Positions 21,115-33,299 of a stretch of 64,000 nt of DNA are shown piece after piece. Below the pieces are notes generated by a model. That model searched no databases. It was not told the DNA's origin and was given only the letters and a program-made list of their open reading frames with translations. The translations under genes and the position numbers were made by a program. Position 1 is the stretch's first letter. Every line of letters begins with the position of its first letter. This DNA is from Pomphorhynchus laevis (taxonomy: Eukaryota; Acanthocephala; Palaeacanthocephala; Echinorhynchida; Pomphorhynchidae), in contig WNNJ02002755.1 of the NCBI GenBank assembly GCA_012934845.2, positions 1 to 64,000 on the forward strand, given 5' to 3'.

Positions 21115-22030
21115 GACATATAGACGGCAGATTTGCGAGTTCAAAGGAATGAATGTTTTCGAGTATTCATACATATTTTTGCTCATAATAGCAAATTATA
21201 CTCCATTCACAAAATCATAAATAAAGCATCGAATGTATTTATCAAGATAGGATGTCTTTATAGGATGTATTATTTTGACTTTCACATTTCGGTACAATTG
21301 ATTCAAATTCTGGCAGATTAAGATAAAATCCTTAAGATAAACTCCTAATATTCTTATCTAGTAATCGGATCATCATGCGGTTAATAACGCCATTTGTTAA
21401 AAATAAACCGTTTGTGTCGTAAAATCAATCAAAACTATCGTTAATAACCGATTATATACCCTCTGTCTTTTGATACCATAGATCTGATCGACTAATATAA
21501 AATTGATTTATTTGCACTTATTTGCATTTTCGTATTTGCATGTTAGGAGACGGCCAGTTTTGTTAATTCGGTCGGTTATAGGGTTACAGTCAAATCTTTT
21601 GAAATACGATTAGTTTGAACCATGATCACCTCGAATATCTGTTCATATGTAGAACAAAGTCTTACCTCAAACTATATTTAATCGCTTTAAAGCACGGCAA
21701 TAAATACAACTTCACTCCACCAACTTTTTGCAGATAAAATACGTTTATCAATCAGAATAAGGGTTGACAGATGTTTCAGCACTGCTGTCGACATAGTTAA
21801 CGAATTTAATTGAAGCAATTACCATAATCCGTGATCCAATTTTCGTTTTCGAATATTTAATAATATAATTGTAGCATTTTGAGTCATTTCCTATTAATAA
21901 GCACATATTTTCAAAACTGTATCATTTTATCAAATTCCTTAGTATCCTCTGCATTCAAAATCGAGCAGTATTACAAAATGACTTCATCAAACATTGCATC
22001 GTGATTAGCAAGTCAATATGAAAAACATTT
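21115..22030. other. unassigned AT-rich DNA
   Basis: No ORF of substance, RNA gene or repeat detected. It lies between LINE copy 1 and the Gypsy fossil and may hold unrecognised decayed element sequence. Confidence 0.5.
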
Positions 22031-23356
22031 TGTGTTTGAAAAATGCTTTTTTATTCGCATTGTTAACTCTACTAACATTTCTAGATTTGAGTCAATAAAG
22101 CCTCAGTTGTTCTTTATTGGAGGTATCAATAACAACAATTTATTGAGTTTAACTTATAAGGCAGTTTTAATTCCTCCGACACTGTCAATATCAACTCAAA
22201 AAGTCATTACAAGGATGGCAGCATCTGAAGCGTCGATTTACAGATATATCTAGTTTCTCATCCAGATGCAAACGACGAAACTAAACTGAACAGTCTGATC
22301 AACTTGATCAAACATCCATACCATCGATCAACTCAATCTACGCGAGATTGAAGTAACATTCATATCGTCAACAACCATTAATTAATCGATTAGTATCTTC
22401 AAAATTTAAATGAGCTTACCAATTAAATGAGCTTAAGAAATGCCGATATGCAAACAAATCGAAAAATTAACATTTGTTTCATTCATACAGGGATTGAATA
22501 TCCCTTTATTCGACAACGACTTCTTGAATCGAAAACTATAGACTACGACGATATCATCGCGATATCATAATCACTAGAAGTAATCACTACCATTCTGCAA
22601 GCTGCCCGTTTTACAGTCCAGATGAACATCTCGTTTCTACTTTCTGTGCTTAGAATACCGTTGATAGCAGTAATGACTCCGATGTGCCAAAACGTTTATC
22701 GCAACCATAAGAACGTATCCCAAACAATGCAAGTATTGTGGAATAAGTCCACATCCTCGCACACAGTGTCCCACTCAAAAACTCCACGTGCGTCGCTCGC
22801 GTGAAACGAGGTCATTCTTCAAAAGTATGTCAATCCAATGCTCGAAGAATTACCACTCTGATGTTGCAAACAATAAAGCTATTATACAGGTTAGCGTAGG
22901 ACATCACGGTTGTCGAAGCTCTACTTGATACAAGAAGTACCAAAAACATTTAACGACTGTAATCTCGTAACAAACTTGGTATTTGTCGACAAGGCGATAC
23001 AATCAATAGATCTACTTAGCCATTAAGGGTTAAGTAGATCGTTAGTTAACCCCTAATAATAAGGGTTTTCTTAAATAAATAATACAAAGGGTTCATTGTC
23101 AGTAACAGAGAAAAAAAGCTATAAAAACAAGAAAATAACGAATCGATATAATGACTGTTTAATATTCTTTCATGACTCACGGCCTCAGGTTCAGTGGAAT
23201 CTAAGCCCTTCAGCCAAGCCAAAACTCCGCTCTTCGACTACGCCACCCGGGGTCTTTCACCCCCACCCCCGAAGAGCCCAATCGAGGCAGATTATGCTGG
23301 TTAATCGAGATACGAAGAGCTTGAGAAACCTTAGCCTTTGCTATAGGGAGCGTCAT

Positions 23357-25229
23357 CTAGAGAAGAAGACTAATCCTGAGAACAACCATTAGACGTTGTT
23401 CGCCTTTAAATATTTTAAAGAGTTCAATGGAAGCAGCGAGGAACAAGATAGGAGAAAGAGGGGATCCTTTGAGCACACCCGTAATAGGGTAGAACTGATG
23501 CGCATCAGGATCGTCTTCATAATAGAATCGCTTGGTGTACATCAGTATCTCCACCCTGAGGGACAACTCGAGGGACATGAGAGAAGAGATAATAAAGGGA
23601 ATTGAGATGCGGTCAAATGCAGCAGAAAAATCAAGAAAAACAGCCACAGCAAGTTGATGACTATTATCCTGACAGAACTAATGCACTTCACCTACAGCTG
23701 AATAGACCGAGCGACCTATGACGAACCTATGGAAATTTGGTGTGATTAAATTTCGCCTACTTAAATGATCGCAGATTTTCTACGCGCAAGCGCTTTTTCG
23801 TAAATCGATACGATGGAATTTTTAATCGATATAGGCCGCAGGTCTTTAGGACATGAGACGGGAGTTTTCTCAGGTAGAATATACGTCTACTAACGTTGAT
23901 GCCGGCCACATCAGATAGGGTGGTTAATAGCATTGTTACGGTCATTTCTCATCTTTAATCGGCTGTCAAAAGCTGACAGGCACGAAAAGAGTGGAGCGAC
24001 GGATTTGGAGGTGCCCGGAATAGGCCCCCAAGAGTTAAGGATATATGTGACAGATAAATGCCTACTTCTGAAGTATCCCCAAGGCGGGATTGGATGAGGT
24101 AATTGAGTGGCTCCATAATTATGGATGAATATTGACTCCTCCAAAACTTTATCAATACCTATATTACCAATCCAACCCAATGCCCTATCCCTCCAACAAA
24201 CAAACTTCTCCTTCTTGAATATCTTTCAGAAGGAAGACTGGGCAGGATTAAGAGAAGCAATGCTTGCCCTATTCTTACCCAGTTGGAACCTATACCTAGT
24301 GCTCCAATATTCTTTCGAGATAACTTGTCCGGCAGAAGCAGAGAGATTGGTAAGAAGGAGCATATACGCTAAGATCTTGAGTTTTGTTGGGGTGGGACAG
24401 TAAACACGACCTTTATAGGTTGTCGAAAGCATCGCGGTAGCTTGCGAAGAGAGGTAGAAATTAAAGTCAGTTAGACTCTCATTACCAATTCGGAGGAAGC
24501 GTTGAATAGCCGCTTGAAAGAAAGCCACTCTGATAGAATCAAAGTGGAATCTCCTTCTAAGCAGCGTATCCTCCTCTATCCGTTAGCGAATCAAGTCATG
24601 AGAGGTGGATAGATGTTGCCGCGACTGCTCCGTACAGTGGAGTTTTAACAACCACCTCTCATGGAGCAGTAAAATGTCGAGGAGTGAATTCGTTGATGTG
24701 AAATGAAAGGTGGGGGACGGTGGTTTGTGATTAAGATAACCGTTACTGGCTCTGCGGAATGCCGCATTATTCCAACGACCAGTTCTGTCGTTGAATTCAA
24801 CAAGTACCATGCCATAGCCGCTATCAATAATAGTATCCAGTAGGTCACGGTTCTTGTGAATCTAACCTGGACGGATGTAGACATTGGCTAGACTGAGGCG
24901 TTTACCGTTCTTACAGAGTGATATAACTAAACAAGACGAGACTGGACAAGAATAGTTTAGAAGAAGGGAAGATCTTAAGAAGCATTTAACTAAGGTTAAA
25001 AGACCTTGAGATGAAGAGGAGTGAGGCGGGGTTATATACGGACATAGTCGGTACAAATGTGCTCAGGGATGAATCTAGTACTGTCCTGGGGGAGACGGTT
25101 AGACCGCGTCTCCTAAAGGACTTAACATCTGCATCTCTACCAGATAGAAGTCTAAGGGCAGAGCTCCTCCCGAATTCTACTGAAGGATATTCAGTGAAAA
25201 AGGCTAACGAGTACTTTGAATTGTGTTAA
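23357..25229 (-). pseudogene. LINE copy 2 ORF2, broken
   Basis: On the minus strand ORF2 starts near 25229 and runs down. It shows endonuclease remnants (LVEFNDRTGRW near 24790 for the GDFN block) and RT remnants (AVFLDFSAAFDRISIPF, then GVLKGSPLSPILF at 23400-23645). It is split over several frames with missing segments. Same family as copies 1 and 3. Confidence 0.85.
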
Positions 25230-25265
25230 GTCAGCTGGGTGGGATTGCCTTACCTCTAGACGGAG

Positions 25266-26427
25266 CTAGGGGTGATAGGGGCTACCCCCTCCACCATTAG
25301 AGCCATCCAGAGTAGGCACTTGCCCACGGGCAATATCTTCATTTCCCTTGGAGGCTGCATTATTACCCTTTAATAACTTCTCAATCTTAATTGAGGGAAC
25401 GGTATAGGCCGAGGCTCCTCTTTTTTGATTCTGGGATTTCGGTTTCGGAAGGACTGGGCTGGAAAATAGGGCCCCAGTAAGGACCGAGATCAGGTCGTTT
25501 AATTTTATCACAGCGGCGTTAATTTTTATGTCAGTTAGTCTCATTAACTCGCTGTCCGACATTCGAGAACATATATTCGAAAACGAGCCTTCTTTTTTCT
25601 TTTCAGGCCGATTAGACAAGGCGTCCCTGTATGCTTTAAAATAGGAGCATTTGCGGGACCACGCGGGGTGAGAACCCCGCAATTGGAGCATAAGGGGGAG
25701 AGAAAGATCTTCCTCTGATTTAAGACTCTGGCACGAGGTGCCGCAGACCCCTCAAGTCCTTGATATTTAGCAGCTTGAGGACCAGTGCCCCCATTCATGA
25801 CACTGTGTACAATGAGGGTAAGTTAAATTATCTGAAGAAAGGAACTCAAAATCCAGATTATAACCCAAGAACGGGTTGAGGTTTGACTTTGATAGAAGAT
25901 CAGCTTGCTCCACAGTGGCTAAACCAAACCCTATCGGAAGATGAAAGCCACTCTTCCAAATGAGTTGCCGAAAGCTGGAAATCTTGAAACACGACTTTAA
26001 ATCAGCAACGTCGGTTTCGTTAAGGTGAGACGGTAGGTTGTTAATTTTGATCGAAGCCATAATAGGCTTAATTTCCAAGGAACCAAGTTTTTTAAGGTTC
26101 TCATTGAAGAAAGTTTCATATTGTTTCGATAAATCTGACGTTGCAAAAGATATTTTTATCTGCGTATCATATAATCTTACAGAATTATAAAAAATTCTGT
26201 TTGGAAATAACTCCGTAAATTTTCTCAAAAAGATTTGGAATAACTTGTGTCGTTCTTGTGGCTGTTTTAAAGTTATCTAGATTTTTCTGTTTTGGGATTG
26301 GGAGGGGGAGTACCCCCTCCCCCTGAAAATCATTACAAACAGTACTGACCTTGATGTTGACTGGTACTGCGGAATTAATTGTCTTACCTCCATCCACATC
26401 GACCAATTTGCAGGAACTTGCAAGCAT
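25266..26427 (-). pseudogene. LINE copy 2 ORF1 (gag-like, zinc knuckles), broken
   Basis: Starts MLASSCKLVDVDGGKTINSA at 26427 (minus). Further on come YPHCTQCHEWGHWSSSC, a CX2CX4HX4C zinc knuckle, then CSNCG in one frame and SHPAWSRKCSYF in another, a second knuckle split by a frameshift. The RNA-binding ORF1 of Jockey/I LINEs ends with such knuckles. Three overlapping frames (26185-26427, 25767-26228, 25266-25691) cover it. It would package the LINE RNA; this copy is broken. Confidence 0.85.
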
Positions 26428-27930
26428 TTTATCGTTTTTGAGCCATTACTACTAAAAGCGTGACAATGTACTCATAGAATTAACTCGAGTTAAAAATATG
26501 CGACTTCACTTATAACGATTGCATTTTCTTGTGCTGCCCAACCTCTTTCCCCAATGATTTTAGACTGAACATTCATGGATCAGCTCGAGTATCTTAAGTT
26601 TAACTTTGATGAAAGCTCACTGGTGTAACTATCGCCGTAGCCACCAAAGCTACAACTATAATGATACAACCGATTACGCTCTTTCCCAACCTGCCCAGAT
26701 ATATAAAGCATATTACAAACAAATCCCGTCTTTACTCGTTCGAACACACACAGCTAATCCGTCATAAAATAGATATCCTTCTGAAGGAAAGTATCATAGA
26801 ACCGAGTAGATCAGGATTAAAATCGCAAATTTTGACAAATGAAAACAAATTTAAAAAATCTATGAGACAAACGGAAACAAATCTACGCTCAGCTCGGTGC
26901 GTATCATCTACCAAACATCGAGGAATTAATTGTCAATATATCATTGAATAGTGTATTCTCTACACTCGATCTATCCCGCGCGTTCTATCAAGTATTCCTG
27001 ATTGAAAATGACAAACAATTTACAACATTCGAGGCGTTTGGTAAACTTTATCAGTACTGCTCATACTTTTCGACCTCTGACGCCGTTTCTAGATTCCAAC
27101 GAGTAATGCACAGTATTATCGATTACATAAGCTGAAAGGGTCATACACTTATCTTGATAATGTGATCATATGTAGCAGGAATATAAGTAATAAATCTAAA
27201 CCGCTTCATGGAAGTTACAAAAATATTGAATATGAAAATTTCACAAAATCTAAATTACGACAACAAAAATATTATTTTCTATGTTACACTATCGGTAATA
27301 AGACGATTCGTATCGACGCTGAATGAATGGATGCGCTTATAAATTATTCAAATCCCTCCAATTTAAATTATAGGCAACGACTACCGGCACATTTTACATA
27401 TTATTCAAAGTGTATCCATTAATATGCAGTTAAGATTCGTGAAATTATCGAATGTACCACTTTTCCGATTCCAGTTCACGTATAAGAGATAATCAACGGC
27501 GACTTCAAGTGGTCCTTACTAAGCGTTATATCGAACAAATACTTGTTTGTCACAGTAGGGCTCTTACACAGTAATGGTCACTACGCGTTAATACGATAGG
27601 CCAGAAGTAAACGTGTCCACTCATACGCTGGCTCCCTTTCCGAAAGCACAAGTTATCAAAGCCTACAGAGAAGAATATGGCGAATTTATTATCCTAAGTG
27701 TCCCGGAAGAAGAAATTGAAATTTTTAAGTCCAAAACGAAAATTTCTCCAAAAGGTTAGCTTGGTCACTTAGATACACACGATTATCACACCGTAATTCT
27801 ACTCTTCAAGATGTCTCGACTTTTGTCACTAGAGATTCAACTTGTCGAGATTCCTCCACCCTTGCTATTAGACAACGTTTGCATAATCAGGAGACCTCTA
27901 AGGTATTTTAAAGACTATGAGTGTGGGTGA

Positions 27931-28190
27931 ATGTTATATATATAATAGTAATGCACGAATGTGCTGAGTAGACAACGGTCCAGGATTTCTTACGAAATAC
28001 GGCATTTATAATAAATGGTGTTGCTTGGTAGACTGGACTTTGATTCACGACTTTCAGTCACCATGTCACTTCTAGACGACCACTTCAGCATCGAAATGAT
28101 GAGTATCCGGCAACACTCATCAGTAGAATGAGGTACACACTGGTCGTTTCGGTTGCCTGTGTGACATTGTGAATAAAGGCGTTTCCGACA
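27931..28190. repeat. 258-bp direct repeat, unit 1 (LTR-like fossil)
   Basis: Almost the same sequence recurs at 28316-28575, about 385 bp downstream. Each ends with an AATAAA signal followed by GGCGTTTCCGACA. Likely derived from an LTR beside the Gypsy fossil, but a local tandem duplication is also possible. Confidence 0.6.
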
Positions 28191-28315
28191 CTTTGCTTAA
28201 TTGTCTGAGGCTTTCGCTCTTAACCAGATCGAATTGCTGTGCGGACCATCCTTAAACACTAGGCAGAGGTTGTTGCTGAATTGTCGCTGCACTCGTTGGA
28301 TCCTAAATGGATACG

Positions 28316-28575
28316 GCAGGTATAATAGTAGTGCACGAATGTGCTGAGTAGACAACGGTCCAGGATTTCTTACGAAATACGGCATTTATACTAAATGGTG
28401 TTGCTTGATAGACTGGACTTTGATTCACGACTTTCAGTCACCATGTCACTTCTAGACGACCACTTCAGCATCGAAATGATGAGTACCCGGCAACACTCAT
28501 CAGTAGAATGAGGTACACACTGGTCGTTTCGGTTGCCTGTGTGACATTGTGAATAAAGGCGTTTCCGACACTTAT
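28316..28575. repeat. 258-bp direct repeat, unit 2 (LTR-like fossil)
   Basis: Second unit of the pair described at 27931. The spacer between units (28191-28315) is unrelated to the unit and has no gene. Confidence 0.6.
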
Positions 28576-28579
28576 CTGA

Positions 28580-29085
28580 TTCAAAGTGTGAATTTATCAC
28601 AATATCAATTTTGTAGCATTGACAATCATTTTCTCGAATATTTCAGAATTTAAAAATAAATTGTTTTATTCCTTCAAATATTATACTTATTGGACTCCGT
28701 TATTTCCTAAGCAATTTCATTTTAATGAAAAAGAAAATTTAAATTCTATTAAAGAATTGAATAATAAAGTTGCATGCTAAATATCATAACTGATAAATAT
28801 TTTAAAATCTAATAATCTACACCAGTCGTAGCGAACATTCCATGGGTGGACCATGATTGTCGGAACTCGTGATTCCTAATAAATGAATAATTCAGATGTA
28901 ATTTTTTGAAAAATTCAGAAAGCCCAAGGGCCGTCATGATTATCACGGCGTAATTAAATTCATAAATTTTATTAAACCAATGATTGGTGAATAAATAAAT
29001 AATTAAAAATAGATTAGATCAAACTAAGTTTGTAAGTAATACAACAAGCAAATACTTTTCGTTAAATATCAATGATAATTAATAA
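28580..29085. other. AT-rich spacer
   Basis: No gene or repeat seen. It ends in (TAA)n-like sequence where Naiad copy B begins. Confidence 0.6.
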
Positions 29086-29254
29086 TAATTAAATATTAAT
29101 AATAATTGTAACTGCAATACCGCAGGTGTAGTGTATCTAATACAATGCACATGTGGATTGCAATATATAGGAAAAACATATCAAATGTTAAAAACTAGGT
29201 TTAGGCAACATATATAATATACAGCATAATAGTCAAACTATATTTCATAAACAT

Positions 29255-29593
29255 ATGAGATTAATAGGACATGATATTAAAAACTGTAAATTATTTATTT
29301 TAGAACATATTATCGAAGAAAACATTTCAATATTAAATCAAAAACTATTAGAAAAAGAAGATTTTTGGATTAAAACGCTTAATTCCATGTACCCATTAGG
29401 ATTGAATGACGTGGTACAAGGAATTGGCAGAAGTAGTATAATACATAATAAACAACTATATTATAATAATCCGGTTAAACGCAAACCAAGAAGTCATGGT
29501 GATAAAAGGAATAGGAAAAATAGAGTTAAAAATATTAAAAAAGATATGTATATAAATGAACAATTAGAAATATTAAAAACAACTTTTAAGTGA
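29255..29593 (+). pseudogene. Naiad copy B nuclease-linker frame
   Basis: Reads MRLIGHDIKNCKLFILEHII onward, the second half of the GIY-YIG domain, into the linker IKKDMYINEQLEIL. A 2-bp loss near 29210 relative to copy A separates it from the GIY and YIG strands upstream (VVYLI at about 29127 onward). Unlike copy A, the nuclease and linker stay in one frame here until an extra A near 29578. Confidence 0.85.
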
Positions 29594-29978
29594 TAATAAG
29601 CTAAAAGATCTTTATGTAAATATAAGAAGTTTTTCTAAAGATATCATATGTTCAATAAATCAAAAATTAATTAACGACTATGATAGGCTAAGTTGTATAA
29701 TAGACAGTTATTGTAATACAAAATACGATAATCGTACAATAAATGTTAATAATAACAATAGAAAATATACATTTACCATAAACTTTATTAATAAATGTAT
29801 AGATAACATAAATATAGCCGGACTTTTAAATAATTCTAAAAGTAAAGAAATAATAGGGTCAGATTTAAGTAAATATATTCCTAAAATAAGGTATAAACTC
29901 CTACCACCATTAGGACGAAAAATTTGTAATTATAATAAAGAATTAAAATCAATATGTAACGATAATATTAGAAACATA

Positions 29979-30299
29979 ATGGAAACAGAATGCAATTGTA
30001 AAAGTCTTAGTTTTGATAAAATAAATGAACATATATGTACCCATAATCTAGAATTAATTGAAAATTGTGAATTAAGAAAGCTGCTATCAAAAGGGTATAA
30101 ATATAGATTAAATAACAACAACGGCAAAAATAAAATTTACAGTTCGTTATATGATAACTTAAAATATTACTTTAGTAAGCTGATTAATAGTAAAAGCTTA
30201 AATACATCAAAGATAAACATTTGTAATAAACAATATATAATGATGATATTAGAAACATTATCGAAACAGAATGCAATTACAAAACATATCAAATATTAA
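29979..30299 (+). pseudogene. Naiad copy B CxC linker and RT start
   Basis: Begins METECNCKSLSFDKIN, as in copy A. At the position of copy A's TGA (13610) this copy has TGT at 29796-29798, upstream in the same frame. The last ~90 bp no longer follows copy A, so the element is 3'-truncated or rearranged. Confidence 0.85.
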
Positions 30300-30304
30300 A
30301 AACT

Positions 30305-30985
30305 TGGTTTAAAGAGCCAACTAAAGCGTTTGGCTCACTAACAATTTTATTTGTTTAAAATAAATTTTAAAAAAATTTTCAATTCTTTAATTTGATTTTG
30401 CTATTTTACTATGACAGAGAGATAAATGCAAAGCAATGGATAGTGGAAGAGTATTTAAATGAGTCTGGATGAAATTAAAATTAAATATTTTAAATTATAA
30501 ATAATTAATTATTAAATTTAATAATAATATTTAAATAAAAATTAAATTAAATTAAATTAAAGTAAATGCATTTTAACATTTTAAATATGCATAAAATTTT
30601 CACATGGATCTCATATGCATCACTTAGAGATAATGTTGAAAATCTAGTATTATGCATTGTAAATGCTATAAACCAACAATCAAGTATTTTTATTAGACTT
30701 CCTGATTTGGAAGCGTTATGGTAATGCCGTAAAAGAAGATTAAAAAATGATGTTTTTGATTTCATGTTTAATTCCTTATAAAATCGTAATAACTGTAAAA
30801 TTGTAATAATTTAATGACTGTGGTCCTGCCGCTCCAAAAGCAGGGATAATACACTGTCCCTGCTTATATGTACAGAAGTCTGGTTTCATTTAATCGCTAA
30901 TAAAATTATTGTAAATATACTAATTTCATTGTATCATACATCAAGTTATTTGTGAAAAATATTAACTTCACCTAAAATAATACAA
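30305..30985. other. AT-rich spacer with one strong hairpin
   Basis: No gene. AAGCAGGGA and TCCCTGCTT around 30837-30867 form a perfect 9-bp hairpin with a 10-nt loop; its meaning is unknown. Confidence 0.5.
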
Positions 30986-30989
30986 AATG

Positions 30990-31450
30990 ATTTGCCAATC
31001 ACTGGTACGGTTGTCGGATCATGGAGGCAGTGTACGAACCAAACTACTTCCAGCCATCGCGATCCTGAGCGACAGACCAGAGTTCTCTTTAAGATAGCCC
31101 AAGGCGGTCTTCGGCTAGTTTCGAGATTTGATCGTTCCACCGGTATCGAGGTCTATTTCAAGAGAGTGCAGCCTGGAAAACCTCAGAAGGTGATCCCTAG
31201 ACATCCTCATGACGTCTCCCAGCCATCTCAGCTTACTTTCTTCGATGTGGAGAAGGAGCGACTTTACTCCGAGTCCATCCCGGATGACCGAATTCCTAAC
31301 CGTATCTCTAAGGCTAAGACCGGCCACACCGCGAAGGAACCACATTTCAGTTGCCTGTATCCGAGATATTATCCTTTCGATCATAACTCAAAGCTCATGA
31401 CCATAGGTTAAGATAGGAACGAAGATTGCGTGGTAAACCGAAATCTCCGC
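30990..31450 (-). pseudogene. RTE (Rex3-like) LINE, C-terminal fragment
   Basis: The minus strand reads IFVPILTYGHEL, a stop, then VMIERIISRIQATEMWFLR, GVAGLSLRDTVRNSVIRDGL and ESKLRWLGDVMRMS. This is the conserved C-terminal block after the RT domain in Rex3-type RTE LINEs as I remember them. It is the same family as the copy at 48-50 kb but on the opposite strand. An in-frame stop replaces the expected Trp after HEL. Confidence 0.85.
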
Positions 31451-31454
31451 CTAA

Positions 31455-32103
31455 AGACTTAACTTTCGCTTAACCACGACATAAGTATGCAAAGAACGCA
31501 TCGATGCATTAACTAAACGATCAGTAAATATATTTAACTGTAGTCATATCTATTAAATAAGTCAATTGGTACAAGGCAAAAGAGTATATAAACATTAAAT
31601 TAATTATTTCATGAATTAATAAATGAATACCAAAAATAGTTCAATTTGGTTAGTCACTTAGCTATAATCTCTGATTTATTTTACAACTTCGGGGAATATA
31701 GTTACTTGAAGTTTATAGATTTATGGTTTATATATTTTGGTTTTATATATAACAATTAAATGCTAATTATGTAAAGATACGATATATTTAAGTATATTTT
31801 TTACGATTTTAATGTATTTAACTGTGGTCACGTTTATTCATTAAGTCAATTACCAAGCCTAATTATCAAACCATTACTTGAGCTCAATAACTTAATACAA
31901 CCAGTAACTACTATTTGTTTTGCTAAATAAGGATGGAAATATTCTTATTACTATAAACATTTCATTAATATGTCTTAATTAAGGTCAATTTCTAAAACAT
32001 CGTAAATATGCATTTCTAAATTTACACTATATTTATACCTAACATTCAGAAATATATAATTAAATATAGATTTTTTTTCAAAAATCTATAACGGAAAATG
32101 TAT
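31455..32103. other. AT-rich spacer
   Basis: No ORF, RNA or repeat that I can support. Confidence 0.6.
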
Positions 32104-32598
32104 GTAGATAAAAATATGCTTTGATTTAATTCATTCCGAAATTTATTTATATAAATATATTATATATACAATTTATTAAGTTAAATATTAATAATCTAAT
32201 CTTTTAGACAAAACTAAATTGATACAATATATGCAACTATGAATTAAGTAAAATTTATACAAATCTTGATTTTATTAAACAATTTAAATTTTAAAATAAA
32301 TTAAAATTAATTTTGATTTTGACAAAGCTTAAACTATAATCCATATTATATTTAAAAGAACATGTAATTATTTTTTACTATCTTTAATATACTACCCTTA
32401 CTCTGAATCATCAGAGCAAGGTTCGTATTACCTTAATCATGAGGCATTATGAGGAGGCCTTACTCATGAGGAGGCATAAACACCAGGCAGCATTCTATAT
32501 ATCCCCATCAGATCAAGAAATAGAACCGAATTATTCTCGCAATATTCAAAGTCGCTACGTATGCCCAGTCATCCTATGTGTGACGACAAACTTCAACA

Positions 32599-32640
32599 AC
32601 GGTATACGCGTTTCGCTCTAACGGAGCTCATCAGTACCGT
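32599..32640 (-). ncRNA. hammerhead ribozyme, minimal type I
   Basis: On the minus strand stem I is ACGGTA (640-635) with TACCGT (604-599), six perfect pairs. The core is CTGATGA (634-628), stem II is GCTC/GAGC (627-624 and 618-615), then GAAA (614-611). Stem III is the palindrome ACGCGT (611-606), with cleavage triplet GTA. (Last three digits given; add 32000.) Every core position matches, and the short palindromic stem III suggests dimeric action. Confidence 0.88.
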
Positions 32641-32733
32641 GACTTTAATAATCATCCATAGGAACCTTAACACACGCTTAAACGATGTCTAAAGCTTGAA
32701 AAACAGAACTACCCTTAATCTGAATCATCAGAG

Positions 32734-32803
32734 GGAATTTAGCATAAGCTCTGTGCATGGCATTGCGTATTGCGGTTTAACCATGCATCAGGCACTAAAT
32801 TCC
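32734..32803. other. 70-nt imperfect hairpin
   Basis: GGAATTTAG and CTAAATTCC close the ends, with TGCATGG/CCATGCA inside. It lies ~95 bp from the hammerhead, within the same repeat complex. Possible structured RNA; function unknown. Confidence 0.5.
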
Positions 32804-33299
32804 TTTTAATAGAAATGCTGTTTTACAAAGACACTTTAAAGTGTACAAATATATAAAATATAATTTGTTGTTACACCTGCCCTGGGACACGCAATGGTGT
32901 ACTCGTAAATAAATCACTATGTTTTCCTCATGAAGAGGCATAAACACCAGACAGCATTCTATATATCCTCATCAGATCAAGAAATAGAACCGAATTATTC
33001 TTGCAATATCCAAATTCGCTAAGTATGCCCAGATAAAAAATGCAATGATTTTATTCATCCCTAAATTTTATTTAAATAAATATATTATATATACAATTTA
33101 TTAAGTTAAATATTAATAATCTAATCTTTTAGACAAAACTAAATTGATACAATATATGCAACTATGAATTAAATAAAATTTACACAAATCTTGATTTTAT
33201 TAAACAATTTAAATTTTAAAATAAATTAAAATTAATTTTGATTTTGACAAAGCTTAAACTATAATCCATACTATATTTGAAAGAGCATGTCATTATTAA

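Larger units (their letters stand above)
23055..26440 (-). mobile_element. Jockey/I-type LINE, copy 2, nested in Gypsy fossil
   Basis: Minus-strand LINE with ORF1 and ORF2 both recognisable, about 3.4 kb, the fullest copy in structure. Its 3' end lies at about 23055-23085 (complement of AAGAAAACCCTTATTATTAG) and ORF1 starts near 26427. Gypsy gag/protease lies to its left and Gypsy RT to its right. I could not read a clean target duplication. Confidence 0.85.
22300..28575 (+). mobile_element. Ty3/Gypsy LTR-retrotransposon fossil
   Basis: Parts in order: gag and protease-like stretch (about 22480-23050), then, after an inserted LINE, reverse transcriptase (about 26660-27135) and likely RNase H remains to about 27500. 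The RT resembles the Gypsy type. A duplicated 258-bp block at the right (27931-28190 and 28316-28575) may derive from its LTR. It is broken, with many breaks, and looks old. LINE copy 2 sits inside it on the opposite strand, so the fossil predates that insertion. Confidence 0.75.
29086..30299 (+). mobile_element. Naiad retroelement, copy B, truncated
   Basis: Starts at the same point as copy A within a TAATAATAATTG run and matches it closely through the nuclease and linker. It then diverges and stops near 30299, before the RT catalytic motifs. The similarity is high enough to treat the two as one subfamily. Confidence 0.92.
32104..33293. repeat. repeat complex around a hammerhead
   Basis: Block A (32104-32361) recurs at about 33035-33293. 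Block B (GAGGCATAAACACCAG to TATGCCCAG, about 32465-32563) recurs at 32935-33028. A short block with ACCCTTA then CTGAATCATCAGAG occurs at about 32393 and 32710. The order is A, short, B, hammerhead, short, hairpin, B, A. There is no ORF. It looks like pseudo-LTRs or passenger units of a Penelope-like element. Confidence 0.75.

Noticed and set aside
28080-28140. ACTCATCAG near a TTTC as a minus-strand hammerhead in the 258-bp repeats
   Set aside because: The GAAA is absent on the needed strand; GATGAGT/ACTCATC merely forms a hairpin.
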